From NCBI GenBank assembly GCA_002937455.1, contig PTJZ01000001.1, positions 124,001 through 188,000 on the forward strand: a stretch of DNA of 64,000 nt, in the 5' to 3' direction. Source of the DNA: Alphaproteobacteria bacterium MarineAlpha11_Bin1 (lineage in GTDB: Bacteria; Pseudomonadota; Alphaproteobacteria; MPNO01; UBA830). Shown here piece by piece: positions 25,693 through 35,796 of this stretch. The notes beneath the pieces are model-generated. The model made no database searches and had not been told where the DNA came from. It saw only the letters and a program-made list of their open reading frames with translations. Each line of letters begins with the position of its first letter. Position 1 is the first letter of the stretch. The position numbers and the translations under genes are program-made.

Positions 25693-27873
25693 TTAAACAC
25701 CATATCCAACCTTCGCCTCTGCTCGGCGTCGATGGAGCACCGGTTCTGTGTAACCGCTCGGTTGCTCGCGACCTTTAAAGACTAGATCTCTCGCGGCCTG
25801 GAATGCAAAACTTTCGTCGAAGTCAGGCGCCATTTTACGATAGGCTGGATCGGCAGCGTTTTGTTCATCAACTACCATCGCCATCCGCTCCATGGTCTCA
25901 CGGACCTGGCCCTCAGTACAAACACCGTGATGAAGCCAGTTAGCAATATGCTGACTAGAAATACGTAAGGTGGCGCGATCCTCCATTAAACCAACATTAT
26001 TAATATCAGGGACCTTGGAACAGCCAATTCCCTGATCCACCCAGCGAACTACATAACCGAGAATACTCTGAGCGTTATTGTCGAGCTCCGATTGAACGTC
26101 ATTCTTCGACCAATTCGCTCGGTCAGCAATAGGAAGGGTCAGAATATCATCGAGGCTGGCCCGGCGACGCAACTTAAGCTCATCCTGGCGAGCAAAAACG
26201 TTTACCTTATGGTAGTGCATTGCGTGGAGTGTTGCTGCAGTAGGAGATGGCACCCAGGCAGTATTTGCCCCTGCCAAAGGATGAGAAATTTTTTGTTCCA
26301 GCATAGCCGCCATAAGATCCGGCATAGCCCACATGCCCTTTCCGATCTGTGCATTACCCTGAAGACCACATTCAAGGCCGACATCAACATTCCAGTCCTC
26401 GTAGGCGCTAATCCAGGTGGACTCTTTCATCTCACCTTTCCGGATCATTGGTCCTGCTTCCATTGAAGTATGCATCTCGTCGCCAGTACGGTCCAGGAAT
26501 CCCGTGTTGATGAAAACTACGCGTTCCTTTGCCGCACGGATACATTCTCTAAGGTTTACAGTGGTCCGACGTTCCTCATCCATAATTCCCATTTTCAGGG
26601 TATTATGATCCAGGCCGAGTGCATCCTCCACTCTTCCGAAAATCTCCGATGCAAAGGCCACCTCTTCAGGTCCGTGCATCTTGGGTTTTACTATATAGAC
26701 CGATCCTGCACGGGAATTACGATACTGGCTATTGCCCTTTAGGTCATGAACGGCGATCAGTGAAGTGAAAATCGCATCCAGTATGCCTTCAGGCATTTCG
26801 TTGCCGTCTGCGTCGAGGATCGCGTTAATCGTCATAAGATGCCCAACATTTCGGATTAGCATCAGACTACGGCCCGGAACCGTTTTTTGGCCGCTGCCAT
26901 CGGGCATCTCATAAACACGGTCCGGGTTTAGTTCACGAGAAATAGTTTTGCCGCCCTTTTCAAAGGTTTCAGTTAGATTGCCGCGCATCAACCCGAGCCA
27001 GTTCCGGTAGACAATAACCTTGTCTTCCGCATCAACAGCGGTAATTGAGTCTTCGCAGTCCATAATCGTAGTAATGGCAGATTCAATAATTACGTCGGCA
27101 ATCTTCGCATCATCACCCTTGCCAATGGGGTCGTTTCGATCGATACAAATTTCGAAATGAATCCCGTTATTTACGAATGCCAAAGTACTCGGGGCCGAAG
27201 CGTCGCCAACAAAACCTGCAAAGTGTGCATCATTCACTAATCCTACAACAGACCCACTCTTTTGAACGACAAGAAGCCTTCCGTTTTCCACCGAATAACC
27301 GATCGCCTCGGCGTGGCTACCCCCAGATAGAGGTGCAGACTCATCAAGAAACTTGCGAGCAGAAGCTATAACTTTTTCACCCCGAATCGGGTTGTACACC
27401 TCGCCCATCTCGGCGCCATCATCCTCTGGGATCGCGTCTGTTCCGTACATTGCGTCGTATAGACTACCCCAGCGCGCATTAGCAGCGTTGAGAGCGTACC
27501 GGGCGTTCATGACGGGCACTACAAGTTGCGGTCCAGCTATACGAGAAATTTCCGGGTCGACCCGATCGGTCTCAACCTTGAATGGTTTGCCCTCATCCAC
27601 CAGATAACCGATGTCTTTCAGGAATTTCTTGTATGCAGAGGGATCAAAATCCTGACCCTTGCGATCACGGTGCCAGCTATCGATGCTGACCTGAAGTTCT
27701 TCCCGACGCCTTAGAAGCAGTCTGTTTTTGGGTGCGAGGTCTTGAAGGATCTCGCTCACAGATTCCCAAAAAGACGCCTGGTCAATACCGGTTGCGGGGA
27801 GCGCCTCGTCATTTATGAAGTTGTAAAGACAGTTTGCGATCCTGAGGCCGCCCACATTAGTACGATCAGTCAC
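25693..27873 (-). CDS. glcB: Malate synthase G
   Basis: Condenses glyoxylate with acetyl-CoA to malate. The 726-residue length is that of the monomeric G form (about 720), not the shorter A form. Recognisable blocks: [15 protein letters not shown], the catalytic region [12 protein letters not shown], and the C-terminal [17 protein letters not shown]. The start is GTG 27873, with GGGAGA eight bases upstream. It follows phaR by a 197-base gap that must hold its promoter. Together with acetyl-CoA-producing genes around it, this points to growth on two-carbon units or glycolate; no isocitrate lyase is seen. Confidence 0.97.
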   Translation of the reverse strand: MTDRTNVGGLRIANCLYNFINDEALPATGIDQASFWESVSEILQDLAPKNRLLLRRREELQVSIDSWHRDRKGQDFDPSAYKKFLKDIGYLVDEGKPFKVETDRVDPEISRIAGPQLVVPVMNARYALNAANARWGSLYDAMYGTDAIPEDDGAEMGEVYNPIRGEKVIASARKFLDESAPLSGGSHAEAIGYSVENGRLLVVQKSGSVVGLVNDAHFAGFVGDASAPSTLAFVNNGIHFEICIDRNDPIGKGDDAKIADVIIESAITTIMDCEDSITAVDAEDKVIVYRNWLGLMRGNLTETFEKGGKTISRELNPDRVYEMPDGSGQKTVPGRSLMLIRNVGHLMTINAILDADGNEMPEGILDAIFTSLIAVHDLKGNSQYRNSRAGSVYIVKPKMHGPEEVAFASEIFGRVEDALGLDHNTLKMGIMDEERRTTVNLRECIRAAKERVVFINTGFLDRTGDEMHTSMEAGPMIRKGEMKESTWISAYEDWNVDVGLECGLQGNAQIGKGMWAMPDLMAAMLEQKISHPLAGANTAWVPSPTAATLHAMHYHKVNVFARQDELKLRRRASLDDILTLPIADRANWSKNDVQSELDNNAQSILGYVVRWVDQGIGCSKVPDINNVGLMEDRATLRISSQHIANWLHHGVCTEGQVRETMERMAMVVDEQNAADPAYRKMAPDFDESFAFQAARDLVFKGREQPSGYTEPVLHRRRAEAKVGYGV

Positions 27874-28070
27874 TGGGTTATCTCCCTTTTGCTTTTAATT
27901 TTCTGCCTTGTGGACAGGCCGAATTTCTTCCGACTTTCTCCATAGGTGATCCAATTATTTTTTACGTGAGTCAAATCTGGAGTTAAATATAGAAATAAAA
28001 ATCCGAAATGCACACGCGGCATTTTATAATTACATTCGGCGGGCGAAATACGACAAGTGTTAGATCGATT

Positions 28071-28691
28071 CTAGCTTTTCTCGTTATTCGTTAGCGTATC
28101 CAGCTGCTTTTGCATCCCCTCAAGTTGAGCCTTCATGGCTTTTAGTGCTTCCTCGGAATCTCGGTTGCGTCCCTCTTGAGATGGTACACCATCGGATACC
28201 TCATTATTATCTGATGGATTTAACGGCATAATCATATTCATTGCCTGCTCGAACATCGCCATGTTTTTTCGACCAACTTCCTCAAAGGAGGAAAACGGAT
28301 ATATCCCACCGACGGTATTATCCATGTAACTCCGCATCTGTCTCTGATTACGCGCGAATGCCTGCATGGTCATATCGAGATACTGGGGAACGAATCCCTG
28401 CAGATTATCACCGTAGAGGCTTATAAGCTGACGAAGAAAGCCCGTTGGCAGCAGGTTGTTCCCCTTTGCTTCCTGTTCAACAATGATCTGTGTTAGAACC
28501 GCTCGGGTGATATCTTCGGCAGTCTTTGCGTCGTAAACTGTGAAATCAATCCCGTCTCGCACCATGTTTGCGAGGTCTTCCAGAGTCACGTAGCTACTGG
28601 TTGCGGTGTTGTAAAGTCGGCGATTAGCGTATTTTTTTATCGTGACTGCGTCAGGGGCATCCCTGTCCATTTTGCTCGCCTTGCGGGCCAT
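28071..28691 (-). CDS. phaR: Polyhydroxyalkanoate synthesis repressor PhaR
   Basis: A DNA-binding regulator of PHA storage that also binds the polymer and represses phasin genes. The N-terminal PHB/PHA accumulation regulator domain is clear: IKKYANRRLYNTATSSYVTL and DLANMVRDGIDFTVYDAKT, followed by the second conserved block LTQIIVEQEAKGNNLLPTGF. The C terminus is a charged coil (ALKAMKAQLEGMQKQLDTL). Length 206 is normal. It is divergent from phaA; a large inverted repeat 60 bases upstream is a likely autoregulatory site. Confidence 0.95.
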   Translation of the reverse strand: MARKASKMDRDAPDAVTIKKYANRRLYNTATSSYVTLEDLANMVRDGIDFTVYDAKTAEDITRAVLTQIIVEQEAKGNNLLPTGFLRQLISLYGDNLQGFVPQYLDMTMQAFARNQRQMRSYMDNTVGGIYPFSSFEEVGRKNMAMFEQAMNMIMPLNPSDNNEVSDGVPSQEGRNRDSEEALKAMKAQLEGMQKQLDTLTNNEKS

Positions 28692-29327
28692 GGCGCTGAC
28701 CTCCTGAAAGTCATTCTTTATTATTGGTTATGGATTCTCGCATTTTTGCTGCATTGCATCAATCACTTGATGCAATGCCGACGATTTCCGTATTCTATCG
28801 AACGTGAACGACCTCCATTATAGTACAGTATATCTGACGCTCCAGATCCCCAGCGAACTTGCCTATCGGCACATAGATCGATAGCAACAACACCTTTCCC
28901 TGTCGGCCACCGACCCCAGAGTCGCATGGGAATTCGCTATAACCAGTAGAGACCCAGCCATATAAAATAAACCTAAAATTGGTGGTTTGCGGGCGAATGA
29001 TGATGTCATGCCGCGAGCCCCTTGCGTAGCCTTAGTCGATTGCATACTAACTGCCGATCGCTTAACTACGGTAGCCGGGTAGATCGGAATGGTCGCAAAC
29101 GACATCGTCTGCAATCGGGTGTAGAAGCTAGTAGAAGATTGGATCGATGATCTATGAATGCGATGCAGCAATTAAGTATCGAATTCATAACAAATACATA
29201 GTCATATAAATAATGCGACGCAGCACTCTTCGTTGAAAGCATGAACAATTAGTTCTATATCATCGAAAATGCGAGTCGAAATGGTTGGGACTTTGTACCG
29301 GCCAGATAACAAGTTAAGGGAAATCCG
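28692..29327. other. Divergent regulatory spacer between phaR and phaA
   Basis: I found no gene in these 636 bases with support beyond an open frame. A minus-strand frame at 28863-29171 (102 codons) contains one hydrophobic stretch (ILGLFYMAGSLLVIAN) but matches nothing I know and is rich in Arg, Ser and Thr. The spacer should carry the promoters of phaR and phaA; its unusual length suggests another decayed gene. Confidence 0.4.
28751..28778. promoter_or_regulatory. Inverted repeat, candidate PhaR operator
   Basis: GCATTGCATCA (28751-28761) and TGATGCAATGC (28768-28778) are perfect 11-base arms around ATCACT. The site is TGC/GCA-rich, as reported for PhaR binding sites in other bacteria, and lies about 60 bases upstream of phaR. 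An autoregulatory operator is the simplest reading. Confidence 0.55.
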
Positions 29328-30503
29328 ATGACCAATGTCGTAATTGCAAGCGCCGCGCGTACGCCGGTAGGATCGTTCAACGGATCCCTTAGCTCTCTGT
29401 CCGCATCCGATCTTGGCAGGGTAGCGATCGAAGCCGCCCTCGAACGAGCTGGTGTCGGGCCCGACGATGTATCTGAAGTCATCATGGGTCAGATCCTGAC
29501 TGCAGCCCAAGGTCAGAATCCGGCCCGTCAAGCATCCATTGGCGCAGGACTACCTGTTGAAGTACCAGCCTATGGCGTCAACCAGCTGTGTGGATCCGGA
29601 CTGAAATCAGTCGCCATGGGCTTACAAGCCATCCAGAATGGTGACTCCGGTATCGTTGTCGCGGGAGGTCAAGAATCGATGAGTATGGCACCACATGCCT
29701 CTAACCTCCGCAGCGGCACAAAGATGGGTAGCACAGAATTTGTTGATACTATGATAAAGGACGGCCTATGGGATTCTTTCAACGGCTATCATATGGGTGT
29801 AACTGCGGAAAACGTTGCAGAAAAATGGCAGATCACTCGTGAACAGCAGGATGAATTCGCAGCATCGTCGCAGAACAAGGCAGAAGCAGCTAAAAAAACT
29901 GGCAAATTTAAAGATGAGATTATCCCGGTTACAGTCAAAACCCGAAAGGGTGAAGTAACGGTCGAGGAAGATGAATATCCCAAGCCTGGTGTTACCGCCG
30001 AAGCCCTTGGGGCTCTGCGTCCCGCTTTTGATAAAGAGGGTACTGTCACGGCCGGGAATGCGTCAGGTATCAATGATGGAGCCGCAGCCCTCGTACTGAT
30101 GTCTGAAGAAGAGGCGCGAAGCCGCAATATCAAGCCGATGGCTCGGATTGTTTCCTGGGCGCAGGTCGGCGTCGAGCCCGCTATCATGGGATCAGGGCCA
30201 ATCCCTGCAAGTCGGTCGGCACTTAAGAAAGCAGGTTGGTCGGCCGCCGACTTAGATCTTATAGAGGCAAACGAGGCATTTGCGGCGCAGGCCTGCGCGG
30301 TAAACAAGGATCTCGGCTGGGATGCGAACAAAGTAAATGTCAACGGCGGCGCAATCGCGATTGGACATCCAATCGGCGCATCCGGCGCCCGCGTCCTGAC
30401 TACTCTTTTGTACGAAATGCAGAAACGTGACTCCAAGAAGGGTCTCGCTACGCTTTGTATCGGTGGTGGCATGGGGATCGCCATGTGCGTAGAGCGCGAC
30501 TAA
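29328..30503 (+). CDS. phaA: Acetyl-CoA C-acetyltransferase (beta-ketothiolase)
   Basis: Joins two acetyl-CoA to acetoacetyl-CoA (or the reverse); 391 residues, standard for biosynthetic thiolases. The nucleophile cysteine is in [19 protein letters not shown], with [28 protein letters not shown] (His) and CIGGGMGIA (second Cys) all present. AAGGGAAA precedes the ATG. Being divergent from phaR suggests a PHB role, but phaB does not follow; the next gene is 500 bases away and unrelated, so a general thiolase (atoB-like) role is also possible. Confidence 0.95.
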   Translation: MTNVVIASAARTPVGSFNGSLSSLSASDLGRVAIEAALERAGVGPDDVSEVIMGQILTAAQGQNPARQASIGAGLPVEVPAYGVNQLCGSGLKSVAMGLQAIQNGDSGIVVAGGQESMSMAPHASNLRSGTKMGSTEFVDTMIKDGLWDSFNGYHMGVTAENVAEKWQITREQQDEFAASSQNKAEAAKKTGKFKDEIIPVTVKTRKGEVTVEEDEYPKPGVTAEALGALRPAFDKEGTVTAGNASGINDGAAALVLMSEEEARSRNIKPMARIVSWAQVGVEPAIMGSGPIPASRSALKKAGWSAADLDLIEANEAFAAQACAVNKDLGWDANKVNVNGGAIAIGHPIGASGARVLTTLLYEMQKRDSKKGLATLCIGGGMGIAMCVERD

Positions 30504-31000
30504 CATAAAACAACTGGGGCCGTTATTACGGATAATCCGTAGGGCAGCCTCTCACCGCCACTCCATCTCTTCCGGGAAGGCGCAGAGAACTTGGAAAAAC
30601 GGCAGTGGTTTAAATATCGAGATTTTCATTTATTTCCGCAGTCACACACAGAATTGTCTCCACCTAGGTGAAAGAAGATTGCTAATCTGTGGCAACGGAG
30701 TGTGACGCAAGCGTTTCCGTTGCCAGATTCGCTACCAGCCCGTATTTGTCAACTAATAGCGAACAACAAATCTACTTAGCCGTTCCACTGGCTAGGTAAT
30801 TCTTCGTCTGAAGTAATTAGATCCTGCTGGCGGGCTTTTATGGCTGGAGCACAAATTGTGTTGGTATAATGGCAGCCTTAAATCGATATATTGCGAGTTC
30901 CGCATGCCAAGAAACAACCCGGTGACCAAGGGCACATTTTCAGATTTCTTGTGAATATAGATTTGTTATTCTGGGAGAGTTGCGAAAAGGGGCAAATTTC
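30504..31000. other. Spacer with an inverted repeat, no gene seen
   Basis: I see no credible gene in these 497 bases. TGGCAACGGA (30690-30699) and TCCGTTGCCA (30716-30725) form perfect 10-base arms around a 16-base loop, extended by AATC/GATT outside; there is no T-run, so it is not a classical terminator. The right end should hold the promoter of the flavin monooxygenase gene. Confidence 0.4.
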
Positions 31001-32782
31001 ATGGACACCATCGGCGAAAGCCTATCCGTCATCGCCGAAGATTGGCTAAATCGACTTGGTTTAGCACTTTCGAAAAGTGACCCCGGAGAGATTAGTGCAC
31101 TATTCTTAAAAGACAGCCACTGGCGCGACCTGCTTGCTCTTACATGGAATATCACAACAGTCAGCGGTTCTGAATCGATAGTTGACCTTCTCAGGCAATG
31201 CCAGCCAGATGCCGCTGCGACTGGATTCCGCCTAGACGAAACCGATGTACCAGCACGCGTTGTGATAAGAGGTGGCAAGGAAGATGTGATTGAAGCAATT
31301 TATGCTTTCAGTACTACAAACGGAGATGCTCGTGGTGTCTTACGTTTGTTGCCAGATAAGAGTGACGGCGGCAAGCTGAAGGCTTGGACGCTTCTAACTT
31401 CCCTTGACTCCATTGCGGGGCACAGAGAAACAGTCGGCGCCGCTCGCCCCACAGGCGAAGTGTACTCTCGAGATTTCGCCGGACCTAATTGGCAAGATCG
31501 GCGGAATATTGCAGCCGCATATGAAGATCACGATCCAGATGTGTTAATAGTCGGGGGCGGCCAGGCGGGTGTATCGACAGCGGCCAGACTTACTCAACTT
31601 GGCGTTGACACTCTGATCGTGGATACGCACAAGCGCATTGGCGATAACTGGCGCAAACGCTACCATGCGCTAGTTCTGCACAATCAAGTGCACGTCAACC
31701 ACTTCCCCTATCTCGAATTTCCGCCCAATTGGCCAACCTACATCCCAAAGGATAAATTGGCGGGTTGGTTTGAGGCCTACGTCGATCTTATGGAACTGAA
31801 TTACTGGACTAATGCGACCTTTACTGGTGGGAAATACCACAAAACTGACGGACGCTGGAATGCTGAGCTCACATTAGCGGGCGACACTAAACGAAAATTA
31901 CGTCCAAAGCATATCGTGATGGCAACTAGCATCAGCGGCATTCCGAATATACCGAATATCCCCACCCTTGATGCATTCCGAGGGGAGATAATGCATTCGA
32001 GTAGCTATAAAAGTTCGAAGGATCGCGCAGGAACAAACATCCTAATCATCGGCACAGGTACTAGTGGACACGATATTGCCCAAGATCTCCACTCAAACCT
32101 AGTTCATGCAACACTAGTGCAACGCAGCCCGACCCTTATTCTTAACGTGGAACCCGCCGCCCAACTGCCCTACACGTTGTATGAGGAACCTATCTCTCTT
32201 GATACCAAAGATTTGATTGCCTCTTCACTGCCGTTACAACCGCTAAAGGCGGCCCATAAATGGATGGCAGAGGAAGCGGCCCGGCTGGATTCCGACCTGA
32301 TCGGAAGGCTTGAAAACGCGGGTTTCCGGATCGATCACGACGATGTCTACGGTTGGCAATTCAAGTTCATGAACCGCGGCGGCGGATACTATTTCAATGT
32401 TGGATGCTCTGATCTAATCGCGAATGGCGAGATTGGTCTTATACAATATGATGATATTGATAGCTTTGTTGCAGACGGCGTTCGCCTGAAGAATGGGACG
32501 GTTCAGCCTGTGGACACGGTAATCCTCTCCACAGGCTATAAGGGCCCGGAAGCCATGGTCCAACAACTGATGGGTGAAGATGTAGCAGAGCGAGTGGGCC
32601 AGATTTGGGGTTGGGATGAAGACGAACAGGAAATGTCCAACATGTGGATGCGGACGGGTCAACCGGGATTATGGTTCATTGCCGGCAGCTTCGCGCAGTG
32701 CAGGATCTACTCAAAATACATAGGTATGCAGATAAAAGCGTGTCTTGAGGGTTTGATTTCCCCTGTCAAACCCGGTCGATAA
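31001..32782 (+). CDS. FAD/NAD(P)-dependent flavoprotein monooxygenase
   Basis: A 593-residue protein combining a SnoaL/NTF2-like N-terminal domain (about residues 1-140) with a flavin monooxygenase (about 180-590). The FAD site is VLIVGGGQAGVSTAARLTQL, the NAD(P) site is ILIIGTGTSGHDIAQDL, and STGYKGPEAMV is the typical third motif (S/A-TGY) of this FMO/Baeyer-Villiger group. The start ATG 31001 follows AAAAGGGG. Related proteins oxygenate small ketones, amines or sulfides; no specific substrate can be named. It stands alone on the plus strand, facing a GST gene. Confidence 0.88.
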   Translation: MDTIGESLSVIAEDWLNRLGLALSKSDPGEISALFLKDSHWRDLLALTWNITTVSGSESIVDLLRQCQPDAAATGFRLDETDVPARVVIRGGKEDVIEAIYAFSTTNGDARGVLRLLPDKSDGGKLKAWTLLTSLDSIAGHRETVGAARPTGEVYSRDFAGPNWQDRRNIAAAYEDHDPDVLIVGGGQAGVSTAARLTQLGVDTLIVDTHKRIGDNWRKRYHALVLHNQVHVNHFPYLEFPPNWPTYIPKDKLAGWFEAYVDLMELNYWTNATFTGGKYHKTDGRWNAELTLAGDTKRKLRPKHIVMATSISGIPNIPNIPTLDAFRGEIMHSSSYKSSKDRAGTNILIIGTGTSGHDIAQDLHSNLVHATLVQRSPTLILNVEPAAQLPYTLYEEPISLDTKDLIASSLPLQPLKAAHKWMAEEAARLDSDLIGRLENAGFRIDHDDVYGWQFKFMNRGGGYYFNVGCSDLIANGEIGLIQYDDIDSFVADGVRLKNGTVQPVDTVILSTGYKGPEAMVQQLMGEDVAERVGQIWGWDEDEQEMSNMWMRTGQPGLWFIAGSFAQCRIYSKYIGMQIKACLEGLISPVKPGR

Positions 32783-32808
32783 GTGCCGGTTGAACTTCAT
32801 GATAGACT

Positions 32809-33426
32809 TTATTTAAATTCTCGAGCATCGATCAAGGCCGACTCGGTCATGGACGGTCGTTGGTTGAACTCATCAAACCACTCGGCTAGTGATTGACAAT
32901 CTGCACGCCAGTCATCATCGGGAAACGTTTGATCGGCAAATGCTAACGCAACAGCCACTGAAATCGTCCCTACGTCAATGTTGCCGGCAAAACCGCTAAT
33001 ATCTTTTTCTAGCTCAGAAATGCCTTTGAATACTATGTTTTTATTATGAGCCATAATACTAGGGGACTGACGTTCTGGTTTTTTCAGGCTTTCGACAAAA
33101 CACACGACCATAGAACCTATCATCCCGTCAGCTAGTGCCTGTCGGATCAGAATAGTCCATCTGTCTTTTCCATCGCGAGGTAACATTTCCGGCCCAGAGC
33201 ACTCCACATCCAAGAACTCCAAAATGACTGGCGAATCATAGATTGATAGGCCATCATCCGTAATAAGGCAGGGAATCTGTCCAAGCGGGCTAGGTGTAGC
33301 AGCGCGATCTTCTCGGCTTAATGGATTCGACTTTTCCTTTTCGACGGCGTCCTCAATACCTTTTTCTTTCATAAACACGATAACCTTGCGCACGAATGGA
33401 GAGGTCGGCGACCAACGAAGTTTCAT
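32809..33426 (-). CDS. Glutathione S-transferase family protein
   Basis: A 205-residue GST. The N-terminal thioredoxin-like half shows KLRWSPTSPFVRKVIVFMKE, PLGQIPCLITDDGLSIYDSP (the cis-Pro and the gamma-glutamyl-binding D-S), followed by a helical C-terminal half ending QSLAEWFDEFNQRPSM. The start is ATG 33426 with AAAGGAA upstream; a longer frame above runs over gloB out of homology. It lies 52 bases downstream of gloB on the same strand; both use glutathione. Confidence 0.9.
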   Translation of the reverse strand: MKLRWSPTSPFVRKVIVFMKEKGIEDAVEKEKSNPLSREDRAATPSPLGQIPCLITDDGLSIYDSPVILEFLDVECSGPEMLPRDGKDRWTILIRQALADGMIGSMVVCFVESLKKPERQSPSIMAHNKNIVFKGISELEKDISGFAGNIDVGTISVAVALAFADQTFPDDDWRADCQSLAEWFDEFNQRPSMTESALIDAREFK

Positions 33427-33478
33427 TTCTATTATTCCTTTCTCGCCCGAGAGAGCCGGTCCAACAGGGTTTGATACC

Positions 33479-34249
33479 TTAGAAATTATCCTTACGCGCT
33501 CGTATTTCGGCGAAAACGTCGACTGGAGCTTTTCCTTCCATACCGATAATGGCAGCGAGTGCCGGGTCATCGGCGCGAAGAAATGGATTTGTTCGCCGTT
33601 CCACACCCATAAGTGAAGGCACGGTGGAGACCCCAGCCTCCCGTCGGGCCTCAATTTGTCTAGCATATGCCTGCAAATGGACATTGTCTGGATCAACGTG
33701 CAGCGCAAACTTTGCGTTACCGATAGTGTATTCATGTGCGCAATACACCCAAGTTTCGTCGGGAACTTCCTTGAACTTAGAGATTGAGCCATACATTTGC
33801 TCGTAAGTGCCCTCAAAAACACGGCCACAGCCGAGAGCGAAAAGTGTATCCCCGCAGAATAGTGCCTGACTCTCGGCGAACCAGTAGGCGATATGACCTG
33901 ACGTATGCCCAGGCACATCCCACACCTTAGCTTCGGCTTCGTGAAGCGTGAAGGTATCACCATCCTCTATTTCAATATCTATCATCGGGATACGCTCTCG
34001 GTCCGCCTTGGGGCCAACGACGGTACAACCGGTTACTTCCTTTATCTCTGGCACGCCACCGACATGGTCATCATGATGGTGGGTAGCCAGAACATGCGTC
34101 AGGTTCCAACCAAACATATCGAGGGTCTCGAGGACGGGGGTAGCGTCCGAAGGGTCAACCACCGCCGCGTTACCAGTCGAACTCTCGCGCAGCAAATAAA
34201 CATAATTGTCGGAACGGGTCGGAATCTGGTGGATTTCGAGCATAGACAT
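33479..34249 (-). CDS. gloB: Hydroxyacylglutathione hydrolase (glyoxalase II)
   Basis: Hydrolyses S-D-lactoylglutathione in methylglyoxal detoxification. The 256-residue protein has the metal motif THHHDDHVGG, DVPGHTSGHIAYW, the FCGDTLFALGCGRVFEG bridge, and the C-terminal glutathione-binding region with NPFLRADDP. It is divergent from a methyltransferase gene (122 bases between starts), a pairing I know from many alphaproteobacteria. A GST gene follows. Confidence 0.96.
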   Translation of the reverse strand: MSMLEIHQIPTRSDNYVYLLRESSTGNAAVVDPSDATPVLETLDMFGWNLTHVLATHHHDDHVGGVPEIKEVTGCTVVGPKADRERIPMIDIEIEDGDTFTLHEAEAKVWDVPGHTSGHIAYWFAESQALFCGDTLFALGCGRVFEGTYEQMYGSISKFKEVPDETWVYCAHEYTIGNAKFALHVDPDNVHLQAYARQIEARREAGVSTVPSLMGVERRTNPFLRADDPALAAIIGMEGKAPVDVFAEIRARKDNF

Positions 34250-34371
34250 ATTTGCGGCTCTCCCGAGAATGATTGAAAATCATCCTGAAATCTATCAAAC
34301 CGCGGTCCCACGGCCAACCGCAGCGAGTGGTATTTCTTTTCCGAACCGCAAAGGAGGGGCATATTGGCAAT

Positions 34372-35160
34372 ATGTATAACGATGTTATAGATCTGCGAGA
34401 TTTTTATAAGTCTCCGCTAGGGCATACGGCACAACGTATCATTCGACGACACATCCGCGGGGTTTGGCCGAACACCCATGGGATGAGTGTTGCAGGGATA
34501 GGTTATCCGATTCCCTATTTACGTCCGTTCGTAGATGAATCAGAGCGTGTTGTGGCGCTTATGCCTCCGCAACAAGGCTGCATGCGATGGCCAACGGAAG
34601 GCAGTAATATTGTCTCATTGGCATCCGAAGACGAATTGCCCCTGCCCGACGTCTCGATGGATAGAATTCTTGTAATCCATGCTCTTGAATGTTCGGAACA
34701 TCTCCGCAAATTACTTCGCGAAATTTGGCGGATTATGACCGAGGGCGGACGGGTTCTGATCGTCGTGCCCAACCGACGGGGCATATGGGCGCGAGTTGAC
34801 AATACACCGTTTGGTCACGGACACCCATACACTTCTGGTCAAGTATCTCGCCTTCTGCGCGACAATTTGTTTCAACCAGAGGGGTCGTCAGCAGGTTTGT
34901 TCGTACCACCGACCAAATCACGGATGGCTCTTGCTTCAGCAAGCCCTATAGAAAGGTTAGGCTTTAAATGGTTCAAAACAGTTGGCGGTGTCTTGTTCTT
35001 AGAAGCACAGAAACAGATCTACGCCGGGTCAGCAACCACAGTTGATTCGGCCACAAAGGAGCAGAAGGGTAGATACGTAAGAGCCGTAGGCGGGAGAGGT
35101 ACCGAGAGCGGCACGACGCAAACCCGAAATTGCCGATCTAGCTTATTCCCGCGTCAATAG
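34372..35160 (+). CDS. Class I SAM-dependent methyltransferase
   Basis: A 262-residue protein of the Methyltransf_11 type. It begins YNDVIDLRDFYKSPLGHTAQ, a start often seen in the methyltransferase next to gloB. A shortened SAM-binding Rossmann region follows (VAGIGYPIPYLRPF), then DEL-PLPDVSMDRILVIHALE and REIWRIMTEGGRVLIVVPNR. Target unknown. The ATG 34372 has AAGGAGGGG upstream at a somewhat long distance. The C-terminal 60 residues are low-complexity and overlap the 3' end of metW by 18 bases, so the tail may be poorly conserved. Confidence 0.85.
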   Translation: MYNDVIDLRDFYKSPLGHTAQRIIRRHIRGVWPNTHGMSVAGIGYPIPYLRPFVDESERVVALMPPQQGCMRWPTEGSNIVSLASEDELPLPDVSMDRILVIHALECSEHLRKLLREIWRIMTEGGRVLIVVPNRRGIWARVDNTPFGHGHPYTSGQVSRLLRDNLFQPEGSSAGLFVPPTKSRMALASASPIERLGFKWFKTVGGVLFLEAQKQIYAGSATTVDSATKEQKGRYVRAVGGRGTESGTTQTRNCRSSLFPRQ

Positions 35161-35796
35161 AAAGATCGCTTCTTCTCCCCGGATGTTCGCGACTGCACCA
35201 GCAGAGTTTAACTCCCTGGCCGATCCGACTCGAGAGAGCGAAAGAGCCCGTTGAACCTTCAGACCGAGATCGTCGCACAAGGCCGAAAAATCCCGGATTG
35301 TACAAAGATGGATATTTGAGGTGTCGTACCAATACGCCCCTTCATCACCCACGACCGGCATACATCCCTTTAAAAGTATCTGTAGCCGCACACGCCAATG
35401 ACCGAAATTAGAGAATGAAACGATGGCATGATGGCCTATTCGCACTAAATGCGAGACCACGTCACGCGGATTGCGGGTTGCCTGAAGTGTCCTCGTCAGG
35501 ACGACATAATCGAAGGCATCGTCGGGATAGTGTTCTAAGTCAGTATCGGCGTTTCCCTGGATTACCGACAATCCATGAGCAACACAAGCATTCACGCCTG
35601 TCTGACTGAGCTCGATACCGCGACCATCAACCGCCTTGGTTCGCCCAAGATAATCTAACAATGCCCCATTTCCACAGCCGATATCCAGTACCCTGCAACC
35701 CTCGTCGATCATTTCGGCGATGATTTCTAGATCTCGTCGGGGTAGCGACGTTGCGCGAGTTGCTTCGAGGCATACCTTTCTCCCTTGTACATTCAT
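35143..35796 (-). CDS. metW: Methionine biosynthesis protein MetW
   Basis: A methyltransferase-like protein of 217 residues required with MetX for homoserine acylation in many proteobacteria. The SAM-type motif [18 protein letters not shown] and [19 protein letters not shown] identify it; [18 protein letters not shown] is the family's characteristic block. It overlaps metX by four bases and is translated after it. Confidence 0.95.
   Translation of the reverse strand: MNVQGRKVCLEATRATSLPRRDLEIIAEMIDEGCRVLDIGCGNGALLDYLGRTKAVDGRGIELSQTGVNACVAHGLSVIQGNADTDLEHYPDDAFDYVVLTRTLQATRNPRDVVSHLVRIGHHAIVSFSNFGHWRVRLQILLKGCMPVVGDEGAYWYDTSNIHLCTIRDFSALCDDLGLKVQRALSLSRVGSARELNSAGAVANIRGEEAIFLLTRE

Noticed and set aside
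29789..30484. Long minus-strand open frame of 231 codons opposite phaA
   Set aside because: It lies wholly antisense to an intact thiolase with all catalytic motifs and is rich in Ser, Ala and Arg; a shadow of the phaA codon pattern.
33427..33963. N-terminal extension of the GST gene to 33963
   Set aside because: The added frame lies antiparallel to nothing useful and inside gloB on the same strand; the GST fold begins at the ATG 33426, which has its own ribosome binding site.
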